Of a stretch of 64,000 nucleotides of DNA, positions 17,471 to 25,677 are shown piece by piece. The notes beneath the pieces are model-generated. The model ran no database searches. It was not told the DNA's origin and saw only the letters and a list, made by a program, of their open reading frames with translations. The translations under genes and the position numbers were made by a program. This DNA comes from SZAS-103 sp038226665. Lineage in GTDB: Bacteria; Pseudomonadota; Gammaproteobacteria; Xanthomonadales; Xanthomonadaceae. How positions within the stretch are numbered: position 1 is the first letter of the stretch; each line of letters starts with the position of its first letter. The stretch spans positions 1 through 64,000 of the forward strand of contig JBBRQI010000002.1 in assembly GCA_038226665.1 (NCBI GenBank). The letters are read 5' to 3'.

Positions 17471-17476
17471 ATTCTA
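17471..17476 (-). promoter_or_regulatory. Possible -10 element for purM
   Basis: On the minus strand the hexamer reads TAGAAT, 37-42 bases before the purM TTG start. No good -35 box is found at 16-18 bases. It lies in the 94-base divergent region shared with the DUF2066 gene. Confidence 0.3.
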
Positions 17477-17528
17477 CCAGCGCCACTGCGGCATAATCCG
17501 TATCTGACCCCGTTCGCCGGATGCACCC

Positions 17529-18569
17529 ATGCGCCATGCCATCGCCCGCCTGTTCCTCGCCATCGGTTTGTTCGTGCATGGCGTCGCATTCGCCGACGAT
17601 GCGTCGCTGTACGAGGGCAGCGCGCTGGTCAACAGCCAGGGCGGCGGCGAACGTGCGGTCGCCCTGCAGCGCGCGCTGATCCAGGTCATCGTCAAGCTGA
17701 CCGGCCAGCGCAACGCCGCCGGGCTGCCGCAGGTGCATGGGTTGCTCGGCAATGCCGGCCGGCTGGCGAAGGACTCGCGCTACAGCGCCGAATCCGAAAC
17801 CATCAACGGTGCGCCGATCTACCGGCAGAAGCTGACCGCACAGTTTGACCGTGGCGCGGTCGACGCATTGATCGCCGGATCCGGATTGCCGGTGTGGCCA
17901 TCGCCGCGTGCGCCGGTCGTGCTGTGGCTGGTGATCGATGACGGCCATGGCGCGCGCCTGGTCGGTGCCACGCACGCCAATGCGGCGAAGTCGCTGACCG
18001 GTCGCGCGGCTGAGCGCGGCCTGACGATGGTGGTTCCGTCCGGGACGCCACTCGAATCGCAGGTCGCCTTGCTCGCTTCGGGTATCGGTCCGGCGCAGGC
18101 CGTCGTGTTGCCGTCGGCCGCGTACGGATCGCAGCAACTGGTCGGCAAGCTGGTGCGCACGGCCAGTGGCTGGAACGCGCAATGGATCCTGCTCGACGGT
18201 GGCGTCGAACTCAATCGCTGGAACGAAACCAATGCCGATGCGCGCGTGGCAATGGCCAATGCCGCCGACGGAGCCGCCGATGCGCTCGCACGCAAGTACG
18301 CGAAGGTCGCTGCCAGCGGCCCTGCCGGCAGCTTCACGATCGAGATCGACGGCCTGCGTACGGGCGCGGATTACGTGCGCGCGATGGGCTACCTCGAAGG
18401 CCTCGGCATCGTGCGCAAGATCGCGCTGATCGACGCAGTCGAGGATCGCCTGCGCATGCAGCTCGACCTGTCCACGGGCATGGATGGCTTCCGCAGTGTG
18501 GTCGGGGTCGGCCAGGTGCTCGAAGTCGCCACCGACAGCGACAGCCCGGTGTTCCGCCTCCGGCCGTGA
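17529..18569 (+). CDS. DUF2066 domain secreted protein
   Basis: 346 aa with a signal peptide (MRHAIARLFLAIGLFVHGVAFA). The mature sequence matches DUF2066: ERAVALQRALIQVIVKLTGQR near the N-terminus and the central PVVLWLVIDDG segment. The function is unknown; the gene is commonly found divergent from purM in gammaproteobacteria, as here. Its stop overlaps the GTG of the phosphatidyltransferase gene, so they probably form an operon that continues to the AI-2E permease. Confidence 0.87.
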   Translation: MRHAIARLFLAIGLFVHGVAFADDASLYEGSALVNSQGGGERAVALQRALIQVIVKLTGQRNAAGLPQVHGLLGNAGRLAKDSRYSAESETINGAPIYRQKLTAQFDRGAVDALIAGSGLPVWPSPRAPVVLWLVIDDGHGARLVGATHANAAKSLTGRAAERGLTMVVPSGTPLESQVALLASGIGPAQAVVLPSAAYGSQQLVGKLVRTASGWNAQWILLDGGVELNRWNETNADARVAMANAADGAADALARKYAKVAASGPAGSFTIEIDGLRTGADYVRAMGYLEGLGIVRKIALIDAVEDRLRMQLDLSTGMDGFRSVVGVGQVLEVATDSDSPVFRLRP

Positions 18570-19126
18570 ACCTGCGTCAGCTGCCCAACCTGATCACCGG
18601 CGCGCGCATGTTGCTGGTGCTGCCGCTGGTGTGGAGCCTGCGCGACGGCGACTACGCGCTGGCGCTTGGCATTGCGTTGACCGCAGGCGTATCGGATGCG
18701 CTCGACGGCTGGCTTGCCAAGCGCCATGGCTGGCAGACACGGCTCGGCAGCTTGCTCGATCCGGTCGCCGACAAGCTGCTGCTGCTCGCGAGTTTCGTCG
18801 GCCTGTGGCTGGCGCATGCGACGCCGGGTTGGTTTGCTGTGCTGGTGATTGGGCGCGATGTGGTGATCGTTTCCGGCGCAGTGACTTACAACGCGATCAT
18901 CGGGCAGATCGAGGGCGATCCGACCCTGCTGAGCAAGGCGACGACGGTCGCGCAGGTCGGATTGGTGCTGGCCTTGCTGGTCGGGCTTGCGTGGCGGCCA
19001 TTGCCTGCGATGGTGTCGCTTGCGGGCATCTGGCTGGTCGCCGCGCTCACCTTCGCCAGCGGCATCGACTATGTTGTGCGCTGGAGCTTGCGCGCACGCC
19101 GCGCATTGCGCGCGAGACGGCAATGA
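18566..19126 (+). CDS. CDP-alcohol phosphatidyltransferase family protein
   Basis: 186-aa integral membrane enzyme with four to six hydrophobic helices. The CDP-alcohol signature is D44xxD47G...G61xxxD65xxxD69 (DALDGWLAKR...GSLLDPVADK); Lys replaces the common Arg after DGxxA. The N-terminus LRQLPNLITGARM resembles phosphatidylglycerophosphate or cardiolipin synthases of this fold; the exact product cannot be fixed from sequence. The GTG at 18566 overlaps the DUF2066 stop. Confidence 0.85.
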   Translation: MNLRQLPNLITGARMLLVLPLVWSLRDGDYALALGIALTAGVSDALDGWLAKRHGWQTRLGSLLDPVADKLLLLASFVGLWLAHATPGWFAVLVIGRDVVIVSGAVTYNAIIGQIEGDPTLLSKATTVAQVGLVLALLVGLAWRPLPAMVSLAGIWLVAALTFASGIDYVVRWSLRARRALRARRQ

Positions 19127-19162
19127 CGACGTCATGTTGAGCCAGTGCCACGGAGCGAAACG

Positions 19163-20383
19163 ATGAATCCATTCGATCCCGGTTCTTCCGGGCCCATTGC
19201 AGGCGAGAGCATCGCCGAATCACGCGAGGATTCGCGGCGCTGGCAATGGCTCGCGTTCACCATGGTCGCCGGCGTGCTGATATGGCTGCTCGCGCCGGTA
19301 TTGACGCCGTTCGCGATCGCGTTGTTCTTCGGCTACCTCGGCGATCCGCTGGTGGATACGCTCGAACGCGCGCGCATGAGCCGCACCTTCGCGGTGCTCC
19401 TCGTGTTTTTCATGATGATCACCCTGGCCGCGCTCGCGTTGCTGTTCCTGGTGCCGCTGCTGAGCGACCAGGTCGGCCATTTCGTCGAGCAGATGCCGGT
19501 CTATGCCGACTGGCTGCGCAACACCGCCCTGCCGTGGATCAACAAGCGCACCCACATCGACCTCGCGCCGTACATCGATCCGCAACAGGTGATCGCGATG
19601 CTGCGCAAGCATTGGCAGGAGGCGGGTGTGGCAACCAGTGTGCTCGGCGGTTTGTCGCATTCGAGCCTGGTGCTGATTCAGATACTGTCCACGATCTGCC
19701 TGGTGCCGGTGCTGTCGTTCTATTTCCTGCGTGACTGGGACGTGCTCGTCGCGCGCGTGGACGCGCTGTTGCCGCGCACGATCCAGCCCACCATCGCACG
19801 GCTCGCGCGCGAGTCCAACGAGATGCTCGGCGGATTCCTGCGCGGCCAGATGTCGGTCATGCTCTCGCTGGGGATCATCTACGCGATCGGCTTGTGGATG
19901 GTCGGTCTCGACCTCGCCTTGCTGGTCGGGTTCATCGCGGGCATGGTGAGTTTCGTGCCTTACCTCGGCGCGATCGTTGGCGTGTTGCTCAGCGTGATCG
20001 CCGCGCTCGTGCAGTTCGGCGACGGCTGGCATGTAATGCTGGTGCTGGGCGTGTTCGCATTCGGGCTGACGATGGAGTCCTATGTGCTGGTGCCGCGCTT
20101 GGTCGGCGACAAGATCGGCATGCATCCGGTCGGGGTGATCTTCGCGATCATGGCCGGAGGGCAGTTGTTCGGCTTCCTCGGCGTGCTGCTCGCGCTGCCT
20201 GTGTCGGCCATCGTGATGGTGCTGCTGCGCTACGCGCACGAGCGTTATACCGCCAGCACGTTATACGCGGGCAAGGCGCCGGTGGTCGAAGAACCGGTGT
20301 CGCTGATCGTGGTCGCCGAACGCATGCGCATTCCCGAAGGCAGCGACGACGCGGGCGACGAACCGCCGCCGAGCGCTTCGTGA
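19163..20383 (+). CDS. AI-2E family transporter (PerM-like permease)
   Basis: 406-aa polytopic inner-membrane protein of the AI-2 exporter/PerM superfamily. It has two N-terminal helices (WLAFTMVAGVLIWLLAPVL and following), a soluble amphipathic stretch (about 90-150), then five or six C-terminal helices including LVGFIAGMVSFVPYLGAIVG and GVIFAIMAGGQLFGFLGVLLALP. The start at 19163 has CGGAG 8 bases upstream. It sits between the phosphatidyltransferase and hda, the usual neighbourhood of perM. The substrate is unknown. Confidence 0.88.
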   Translation: MNPFDPGSSGPIAGESIAESREDSRRWQWLAFTMVAGVLIWLLAPVLTPFAIALFFGYLGDPLVDTLERARMSRTFAVLLVFFMMITLAALALLFLVPLLSDQVGHFVEQMPVYADWLRNTALPWINKRTHIDLAPYIDPQQVIAMLRKHWQEAGVATSVLGGLSHSSLVLIQILSTICLVPVLSFYFLRDWDVLVARVDALLPRTIQPTIARLARESNEMLGGFLRGQMSVMLSLGIIYAIGLWMVGLDLALLVGFIAGMVSFVPYLGAIVGVLLSVIAALVQFGDGWHVMLVLGVFAFGLTMESYVLVPRLVGDKIGMHPVGVIFAIMAGGQLFGFLGVLLALPVSAIVMVLLRYAHERYTASTLYAGKAPVVEEPVSLIVVAERMRIPEGSDDAGDEPPPSAS

Positions 20384-20437
20384 GCGCCCGTTGCATGCGA
20401 GCTGGCTCGTGAGCCCGATTTTTACGAGCAAGGATTC

Positions 20438-21145
20438 GTGAGTACGCCGCAACTCCCGCTGGGTTTGCGTTTTCCGCCGGATCAAAGGTTGCACAGTTAC
20501 CGCGATGCGCCGACCGGATTGGTGGCGATCTTGACGATGCTTGCGTCGGGTGAAAGCGGCGAAAGCCGGCTTCAATCCGTGTTTCTCAGTGGCGCGCCCG
20601 GCTCAGGCAAAAGCCACCTGCTGCTCGCGACATGCGCGGAAGCCGCGATCAACGAAAACGTCGTCGCCTACCTTCCGCTGAAATTGTTCGGCGCGCGCGC
20701 TGCCGACGCGCTCGCGCACCAGGGCGCGGTGCGGATGGCCTGCGTCGATGACGTGCAAGCCATCACCGGCGATCGCGCGGCGGAGATTGCCTTGTTCGAC
20801 TTGCACAACCGCGTGCGCGATGCAGGCGGCGCACTTGTCTACGCAGCCGATGCGACGCCGCTGCAACTCGACCTCGCATTGCCCGACCTGCGCTCGCGGC
20901 TCGCGCAATGCACGCAATTCGCACTGAATGTCCCCGATGAAACGCAACGCCGCACGATTCTGCGCGAACGCGCGCAGGCACGCGGGCTTGAACTCGACGA
21001 TGCGGTGCTGGACTGGTTGTTCCGGCGCGTTGATCGCGATCTCGGCACCCTGACTGCGTTGCTGGATCGACTGGATCGTGAATCGCTGGCGGCGCATCGG
21101 AGGATCACGGTGCCTTTTTTGCGGCAGGCGCTCGGCGTCGTTTAG
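20438..21145 (+). CDS. hda: DnaA regulatory inactivator Hda
   Basis: 235-aa AAA+ DnaA homologue that, bound to the sliding clamp, stimulates DnaA-ATP hydrolysis and prevents re-initiation. The N-terminal QLPLGLRFP contains the beta-clamp binding motif (residues 5-9). Walker A GAPGSGKSH is at 52-60; the sensor and lid segments resemble DnaA domain III. The start is GTG 20438. The 3' end overlaps the murU stop on the opposite strand by four bases, a compact convergent arrangement without an obvious terminator. Confidence 0.92.
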   Translation: MSTPQLPLGLRFPPDQRLHSYRDAPTGLVAILTMLASGESGESRLQSVFLSGAPGSGKSHLLLATCAEAAINENVVAYLPLKLFGARAADALAHQGAVRMACVDDVQAITGDRAAEIALFDLHNRVRDAGGALVYAADATPLQLDLALPDLRSRLAQCTQFALNVPDETQRRTILRERAQARGLELDDAVLDWLFRRVDRDLGTLTALLDRLDRESLAAHRRITVPFLRQALGVV

Positions 21146-21861
21146 CTTAAGAGTTCATCAAGCTGCGCCAATCGCTCCGGCGTGCCGACATCCGTCCATG
21201 CGCCTTGCCAGGGCTCTCCGGCAACTTGCTTGCGCGCCATCGCCGCACGCAGCAATGGCGTTAGCCCGAAACGCGGCGGTGTTTCATTCGCGCCTGCTTT
21301 ATCGCCGATCACTGCGCGCCAACCCGAAAGCAATTCGAATCGATACACGCCGATGCCGGCGAAGGTCAGCGCATGTAGCGCGTTTGATGACGGCGAATCC
21401 GGATAAGGATCAAGGCGACCATCAGCATCCAGCCCGAAATCCCCATGTGCGTTATGCGCGGGATTCGCGACCATCACAAGGTGCGCAAGGCCAGCCGGTT
21501 CGCTCGGCAAGCTTGCGAAGTCGTAATCGGTCCAGATATCGCCGTTGATCGCGAGGAAGGGTTTGTCGCCCAGCAGTGGCAGCGCATGCAACATGCCGCC
21601 GCCGGTTTCCAGGGGCTCGGCGCCTTCGCAGGAATAATGCAGGCGCAAACCCCAATGCGAACCGTCGCCGAGCGTCGCCGGGAATTGTTCGGCGAGCCAT
21701 GCGGTGTTGACCACCACATCGCGCACGCCGAGCGCAGCAAGTTTTTCGAGGTGCCACGCGATCAGCGGCTTGCCGCCGGCGATCAGCAAAGGCTTGGGCG
21801 TGCGTTCGGTCAGCGGACGCATGCGCTCGCCCTTGCCGGCGGCGAAGATCAGCGCCTTCAT
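21142..21861 (-). CDS. murU: N-acetylmuramate-1-phosphate uridylyltransferase
   Basis: 239-aa nucleotidyltransferase that makes UDP-MurNAc from MurNAc-1-phosphate. The N-terminal ALIFAAGKGERMRPLTERTPK is the pyrophosphorylase signature; CEGAEPLETGGGM and AINGDIWTDYDF hold the sugar-phosphate and metal sites. It overlaps the amgK stop by four bases. Together they form the recycling route known from Pseudomonas that bypasses MurA. A glucose-1-phosphate-type transferase is the alternative, but the adjacent kinase favours MurU. Confidence 0.9.
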   Translation of the reverse strand: MKALIFAAGKGERMRPLTERTPKPLLIAGGKPLIAWHLEKLAALGVRDVVVNTAWLAEQFPATLGDGSHWGLRLHYSCEGAEPLETGGGMLHALPLLGDKPFLAINGDIWTDYDFASLPSEPAGLAHLVMVANPAHNAHGDFGLDADGRLDPYPDSPSSNALHALTFAGIGVYRFELLSGWRAVIGDKAGANETPPRFGLTPLLRAAMARKQVAGEPWQGAWTDVGTPERLAQLDELLS

Positions 21862-22871
21862 ATGTGATCCCCGGTATGCAATGACGGACGCACCAGTCTA
21901 TCCAGCACATCGGCGAGTGGGGCAAGTTCCGGGTATTCCGGCAATACGTCATCGAGATAGGCAAGGAAACGCGGCGCATCGGCGATGTATTTCGACTTGC
22001 CATCGCGGTGCTTGAGTCGCGCGAAAATGCCCAGCACTTTCAGGTGTCGCTGGATGCCGATCCAGTCGACATCGCGTTTGAACCGGGCGAGTTCCGGCAC
22101 CGGCAATCCGGCTTCCCTTGCGCGTGCGTGGTAGCGCGCGAGCCATGCGTCCACGCGATCCTGCGGCCAACTCAGGAAGGCATCCTTGAACAAGCTCAGC
22201 GCGTCATAGGCAATCGGCCCGCGCACGGCGTCCTGGAAATCGAGCACTGCCGGGCCTTGGTCGGCTGGCCCGCTTTGAACAGGCATCAAGTTGCGCGGCA
22301 TGAAATCGCGATGCACCAGCACGCGCGGCTGCGCAAGCGCGGCGTCGATCAATCGGCGATAGACGAGCTCGAGCGATTCGAGAGTGTCGCAATCGAGCGT
22401 CACTCCCAGTTCGCGACCGAGGAACCATGCGTCGAACAAGCGCAATTCACGCGCGAGCATCGCTTCGTCGTATTCCGGAAAATCGACCGGGCAGGGGATC
22501 GCCTGCAGTTTCAGCAATTGCGCGATCGCGGCGTCAAACAGCGCGTCGGCATTACCTGCATCGATGACCTGCAAATAGGTGTCGACGCCCAGGTCCTCCA
22601 GCAGCAGGAATCCCGCGTCGGTATCCTGCGCAAGCACCTGCGGCACGCGTACGCCGCCGCGCTTGAGCAGCTCACGCACGCGCAGCCACGGGCGCACGTC
22701 TTCCTTGTCCGGCGGCGAATCCATCACGATGCGGCTGCAGTAGCGGCCTCGACTGCGCCAATAGCTGCGGAAACCGGCGTCGGTCGAAGCGCGCGCGAGC
22801 TCGGCCTGCGGGTCGGCAAGGGCGGTGCGCGCCCATTCCAGGCGCGCTTGGCTGCGGAGTTGGTCGTCCAT
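21858..22871 (-). CDS. amgK: N-acetylmuramate/N-acetylglucosamine anomeric kinase
   Basis: 337 aa, aminoglycoside-phosphotransferase fold; phosphorylates MurNAc (and GlcNAc) at C1, giving the substrate for MurU. The catalytic loop is VLVHRDFMPRNLM (HxD...N) and the metal site LDFQDAVRGPIAYD. The start at 22871 (MDDQLRSQAR) has GGAA upstream. The pair amgK-murU is divergent from manC. Without the murU neighbour it would be only a generic APH-family kinase. Confidence 0.9.
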   Translation of the reverse strand: MDDQLRSQARLEWARTALADPQAELARASTDAGFRSYWRSRGRYCSRIVMDSPPDKEDVRPWLRVRELLKRGGVRVPQVLAQDTDAGFLLLEDLGVDTYLQVIDAGNADALFDAAIAQLLKLQAIPCPVDFPEYDEAMLARELRLFDAWFLGRELGVTLDCDTLESLELVYRRLIDAALAQPRVLVHRDFMPRNLMPVQSGPADQGPAVLDFQDAVRGPIAYDALSLFKDAFLSWPQDRVDAWLARYHARAREAGLPVPELARFKRDVDWIGIQRHLKVLGIFARLKHRDGKSKYIADAPRFLAYLDDVLPEYPELAPLADVLDRLVRPSLHTGDHI

Positions 22872-23002
22872 CGGTATTCCATTCGGGTCGCACGCAGCAT
22901 GCCATCGTGGCGGCCCGATTGGCAGCTCCGCGCGACAGCGCCAGAGCGGCGCACGGCACGTCCGTGGCATCATGGACGCCACCCTGTCATTCGTGCGCGA
23001 CC

Positions 23003-24445
23003 ATGTCTGAATTGAAGATCGTCTTGCTGTCCGGCGGTTCCGGCACGCGGCTGTGGCCGCTGTCGCGCGAGGCGCATCCGAAACAGTTCCTGCCGTTGCT
23101 GGGCGAGCATTCGCTGTTGCAGACGACCTGGTTGCGCGTGCGCGACCTGCCCGGCGTCGGCCCACGCGACGCCATCGACCAACTCATCGTCGTGGCCAAC
23201 GAGGAACATCGCTTCATGGTCGCCGAACAGTTGCGCTCGCTCGGTGCGCATCCGGATGCGTTGATCCTCGAACCAACAGGCCGCAACACCGCCCCGGCAA
23301 TCGCAGCGGCTGCGTTGCGGGCGATGGCTGGTGGGGAAGATCCGATCCTGCTGGTACTGCCATCGGATCACGTGATTCGCGATGAAGCCGGTTTTCGTGC
23401 GGCGGTGCTGCAGGCATTGCCAGCGGCCGAGGCCGGATCGCTCGTGACATTCGGCATCGTGCCGAACGCGCCTGAAACCGGCTACGGCTACATCTTCGCC
23501 AAGGACAGTCTGGCCGCGCGTGGAGACGGCGTGCGCGCGGTCGAGCGCTTCGTCGAAAAACCCGACCTCGCGACCGCGACCGCATACATCGCATCGAGCA
23601 ATTATTTCTGGAACAGCGGCATGTTCCTCTTTCGCGCCTCGCGCTATCTGGCCGAACTCGAACTATTCGCGCCCGAGATTCTCGCGCAATGCCGCGCGGC
23701 GCAGGCGAATGCGACGTCCGACAACGATTTCCTGCGACTGGATCGCGCCGCGTTCGAGGCATGTCCGTCCGATTCGATCGACTACGCTGTGATGGAGAAA
23801 ACCGAGCACGCGGTGGTGCTGCCGATCGACGTGGGCTGGAACGATGTCGGCTCATGGTCGGCGCTGCACCAGGTCGTCGAACAGGATGGCGACGGCAATG
23901 CGCATCGCGGCGACGTGCTCGCGATCGACACGCGCAACACGCTTGCGTGGTCCGAACGCCGACTCGTCGCGTTGATCGGACTCGACGACATGATCGTCGT
24001 CGACACCGACGACGCGCTGCTGGTCGCCCATCGCGACCACGTGCAGGACGTGAAGCAGGTCGTCGCGAGACTCAAGGCCGATGCGCGCCCGCACGCGAAG
24101 CTGCACCGCAAGGTGTATCGCCCGTGGGGCAGCTACGACGGCATCGAGTCGGGGCCCGGCTTCCAGGTCAAGCGCATCGTCGTCAAACCGGGTGCGAGTC
24201 TGTCGTTGCAGATGCACCGCCATCGCGCCGAACACTGGATCGTGGTCAGCGGCAATGCGCGCGTGACCTGCGACGACAACGTGTTAGATCTCCGCGCGAA
24301 CCAGAGCACGTTCATTCCGCTTGGCTCGAGGCACCGGCTCGAGAATGTCGGCACCGAACTACTGGAACTGATCGAAGTGCAGTCCGGCAATTATCTGGGT
24401 GAGGATGACATCGTGCGATTCGAGGATGTCTACGGACGAAGCTGA
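23003..24445 (+). CDS. Mannose-1-phosphate guanylyltransferase/mannose-6-phosphate isomerase
   Basis: 480-aa type II PMI/GMP (ManC/AlgA/XanB family) producing GDP-mannose for surface polysaccharide. The N-terminal transferase motif is LLSGGSGTRLWPLSREAHPKQ; FVEKPDLATA and NSGMFLFRAS follow. The C-terminal cupin isomerase has KRIVVKPGASLSLQMHRHRAEHW (read in pieces) with its metal-binding histidines. The start ATG is at 23003. It stands alone between amgK and the cys genes, with no other exopolysaccharide gene beside it. Confidence 0.94.
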   Translation: MSELKIVLLSGGSGTRLWPLSREAHPKQFLPLLGEHSLLQTTWLRVRDLPGVGPRDAIDQLIVVANEEHRFMVAEQLRSLGAHPDALILEPTGRNTAPAIAAAALRAMAGGEDPILLVLPSDHVIRDEAGFRAAVLQALPAAEAGSLVTFGIVPNAPETGYGYIFAKDSLAARGDGVRAVERFVEKPDLATATAYIASSNYFWNSGMFLFRASRYLAELELFAPEILAQCRAAQANATSDNDFLRLDRAAFEACPSDSIDYAVMEKTEHAVVLPIDVGWNDVGSWSALHQVVEQDGDGNAHRGDVLAIDTRNTLAWSERRLVALIGLDDMIVVDTDDALLVAHRDHVQDVKQVVARLKADARPHAKLHRKVYRPWGSYDGIESGPGFQVKRIVVKPGASLSLQMHRHRAEHWIVVSGNARVTCDDNVLDLRANQSTFIPLGSRHRLENVGTELLELIEVQSGNYLGEDDIVRFEDVYGRS

Positions 24446-24768
24446 GCGCCTGTGAATTGCGCTAGCAGTTCACGCGAAGCCGAGCGCCCGCGACCGTCTA
24501 CTCAACATCGACGTCGACGTCCGCGCGCTCGGGACGCAGGGGTTTGCGCATTAATCAGACGGACCGCGCTCGGCCCTCACGCTGCTGGGGATTGCCGGCA
24601 GCTTATACGCGCGTGATACCCACGGTGGCCGGAATGTTGCCCACAGCGCGTTCCAGCAGGAGATCGCCTGCTGTGCCAAGCCTCGCATCCGCGTCGAATC
24701 GATCGGATGCCGGTCTTGCTTTATCATGTGATCGTACAAATCCCGCTTCCCTTGTCTGGTTGGTTCCT
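24446..24768. other. 323-base gap between manC and cysD with hairpins
   Basis: No convincing gene. The first 90 bases hold a paired-hairpin repeat (own entry). The rest forms the cysD upstream region. An in-frame extension of cysD back to 24544 is open but has no homology to CysD. No strong sigma-70 promoter is evident; AT-richer DNA around 24715-24745 is the best place for one. Confidence 0.5.
24452..24530 (+). repeat. REP-like paired-hairpin repeat, copy 1
   Basis: GTGAATTGC (24452-24460) pairs with GCAGTTCAC (24465-24473) around GCTA. After the linker GCGAAGC comes a second imperfect stem, GAGCGC.CGCG (24482-24492) with CGCGCGCTC (24522-24530), enclosing the palindrome ACGTCGACGT (24511-24520). 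TAGCAG.TC.CGCGAAGCCG.G.GCCCGC is shared with the element at 59242-59299. The first stem keeps pairing although its bases differ between copies. Confidence 0.55.
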
Positions 24769-25677
24769 TTGAAATCCGCAAACCTGTCCCATCTCGATCG
24801 GCTCGAAGCCGAAAGCATCCACATCCTGCGCGAGGTCGCCGCCGAGTTCCGCAATCCGGTCATGATGTATTCGGTCGGCAAGGATTCCTCGGTGCTGTTG
24901 CATCTTTTGCTGAAGGCGTTCTATCCCGCGAAGCCGCCGATCCCGTTGCTGCACGTGGATACCGGCTGGAAATTCCGCGAGATGATCGCGTTCCGCGACC
25001 AGCGCGCCGCCGAGACCGGGGTGACCCTGCACGTGCACAAGAATGCGGACGGACTGCGCGACGGCATCGGTCCGTTCACGCATGGCGCGACCGTGCACAC
25101 CGACGTTATGAAGACACAGGCGCTGAAACAGGCGCTCGATCACTACGGCTTCGACGCCGCGATCGGCGGCGCGCGCCGCGACGAGGAAAAATCGCGTGCG
25201 AAAGAGCGCGTGTTCTCGTTCCGTTCCGCGCAGCATCGCTGGGATCCGAAGAACCAGCGCCCGGAGTTGTGGAACCTCTACAACGCACGCATCCACAAGG
25301 TCGAAAGCGTGCGCGTGTTCCCGATCTCGAACTGGACCGAACTCGACGTGTGGCTGTACATCTTCCGCGAGAAGATCCCGGTGCCGCTGCTGTACCTGGC
25401 GCAGGAACGGCCGGTCGTCGAACGCGATGGCACCCTGATCATGGTCGACGACGACCGCATGCCCTTGCACGAAGGCGAAGTGCCGATGCGCAAGCGCGTG
25501 CGCTTCCGCACGCTCGGCTGTTATCCGCTGACCGGCGCGGTCGAGTCGGATGCCGATACCCTAGAACAAGTGATTTCCGAAATGCTGGTTGCGCGCACGT
25601 CCGAACGCCAGGGGCGGGTGATCGACCACGATCCATCGGCATCGATGGAGCTCAAGAAGCGCGAGGGTTACTTCTGA
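24769..25677 (+). CDS. cysD: Sulfate adenylyltransferase subunit 2
   Basis: Catalytic PP-loop subunit of ATP sulfurylase; with CysN it makes APS from sulfate and ATP. Starting at TTG 24769 it is 302 aa, the length of E. coli CysD, and opens LSHLDRLEAESIHILREV like the family. PP-loop SVGKDSS is at 35-41; GGARRDEEKSRAKER and RFRTLGCYPLTGA are also present. No ATG exists near this point and no Shine-Dalgarno is clear; an upstream ATG at 24544 would add 75 unrelated residues. The stop overlaps the cysNC start (TGATG). Confidence 0.93.
   Translation: MKSANLSHLDRLEAESIHILREVAAEFRNPVMMYSVGKDSSVLLHLLLKAFYPAKPPIPLLHVDTGWKFREMIAFRDQRAAETGVTLHVHKNADGLRDGIGPFTHGATVHTDVMKTQALKQALDHYGFDAAIGGARRDEEKSRAKERVFSFRSAQHRWDPKNQRPELWNLYNARIHKVESVRVFPISNWTELDVWLYIFREKIPVPLLYLAQERPVVERDGTLIMVDDDRMPLHEGEVPMRKRVRFRTLGCYPLTGAVESDADTLEQVISEMLVARTSERQGRVIDHDPSASMELKKREGYF

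Noticed and set aside
16346..17848. 500-codon plus-strand frame opposite purM/purN
   Set aside because: Antisense of two recognised purine genes; no independent homology.
24544..24768. 75-residue N-terminal extension of CysD from ATG 24544
   Set aside because: No resemblance to CysD, contains the repeat-adjacent intergenic DNA, and the TTG at 24769 gives the family length.
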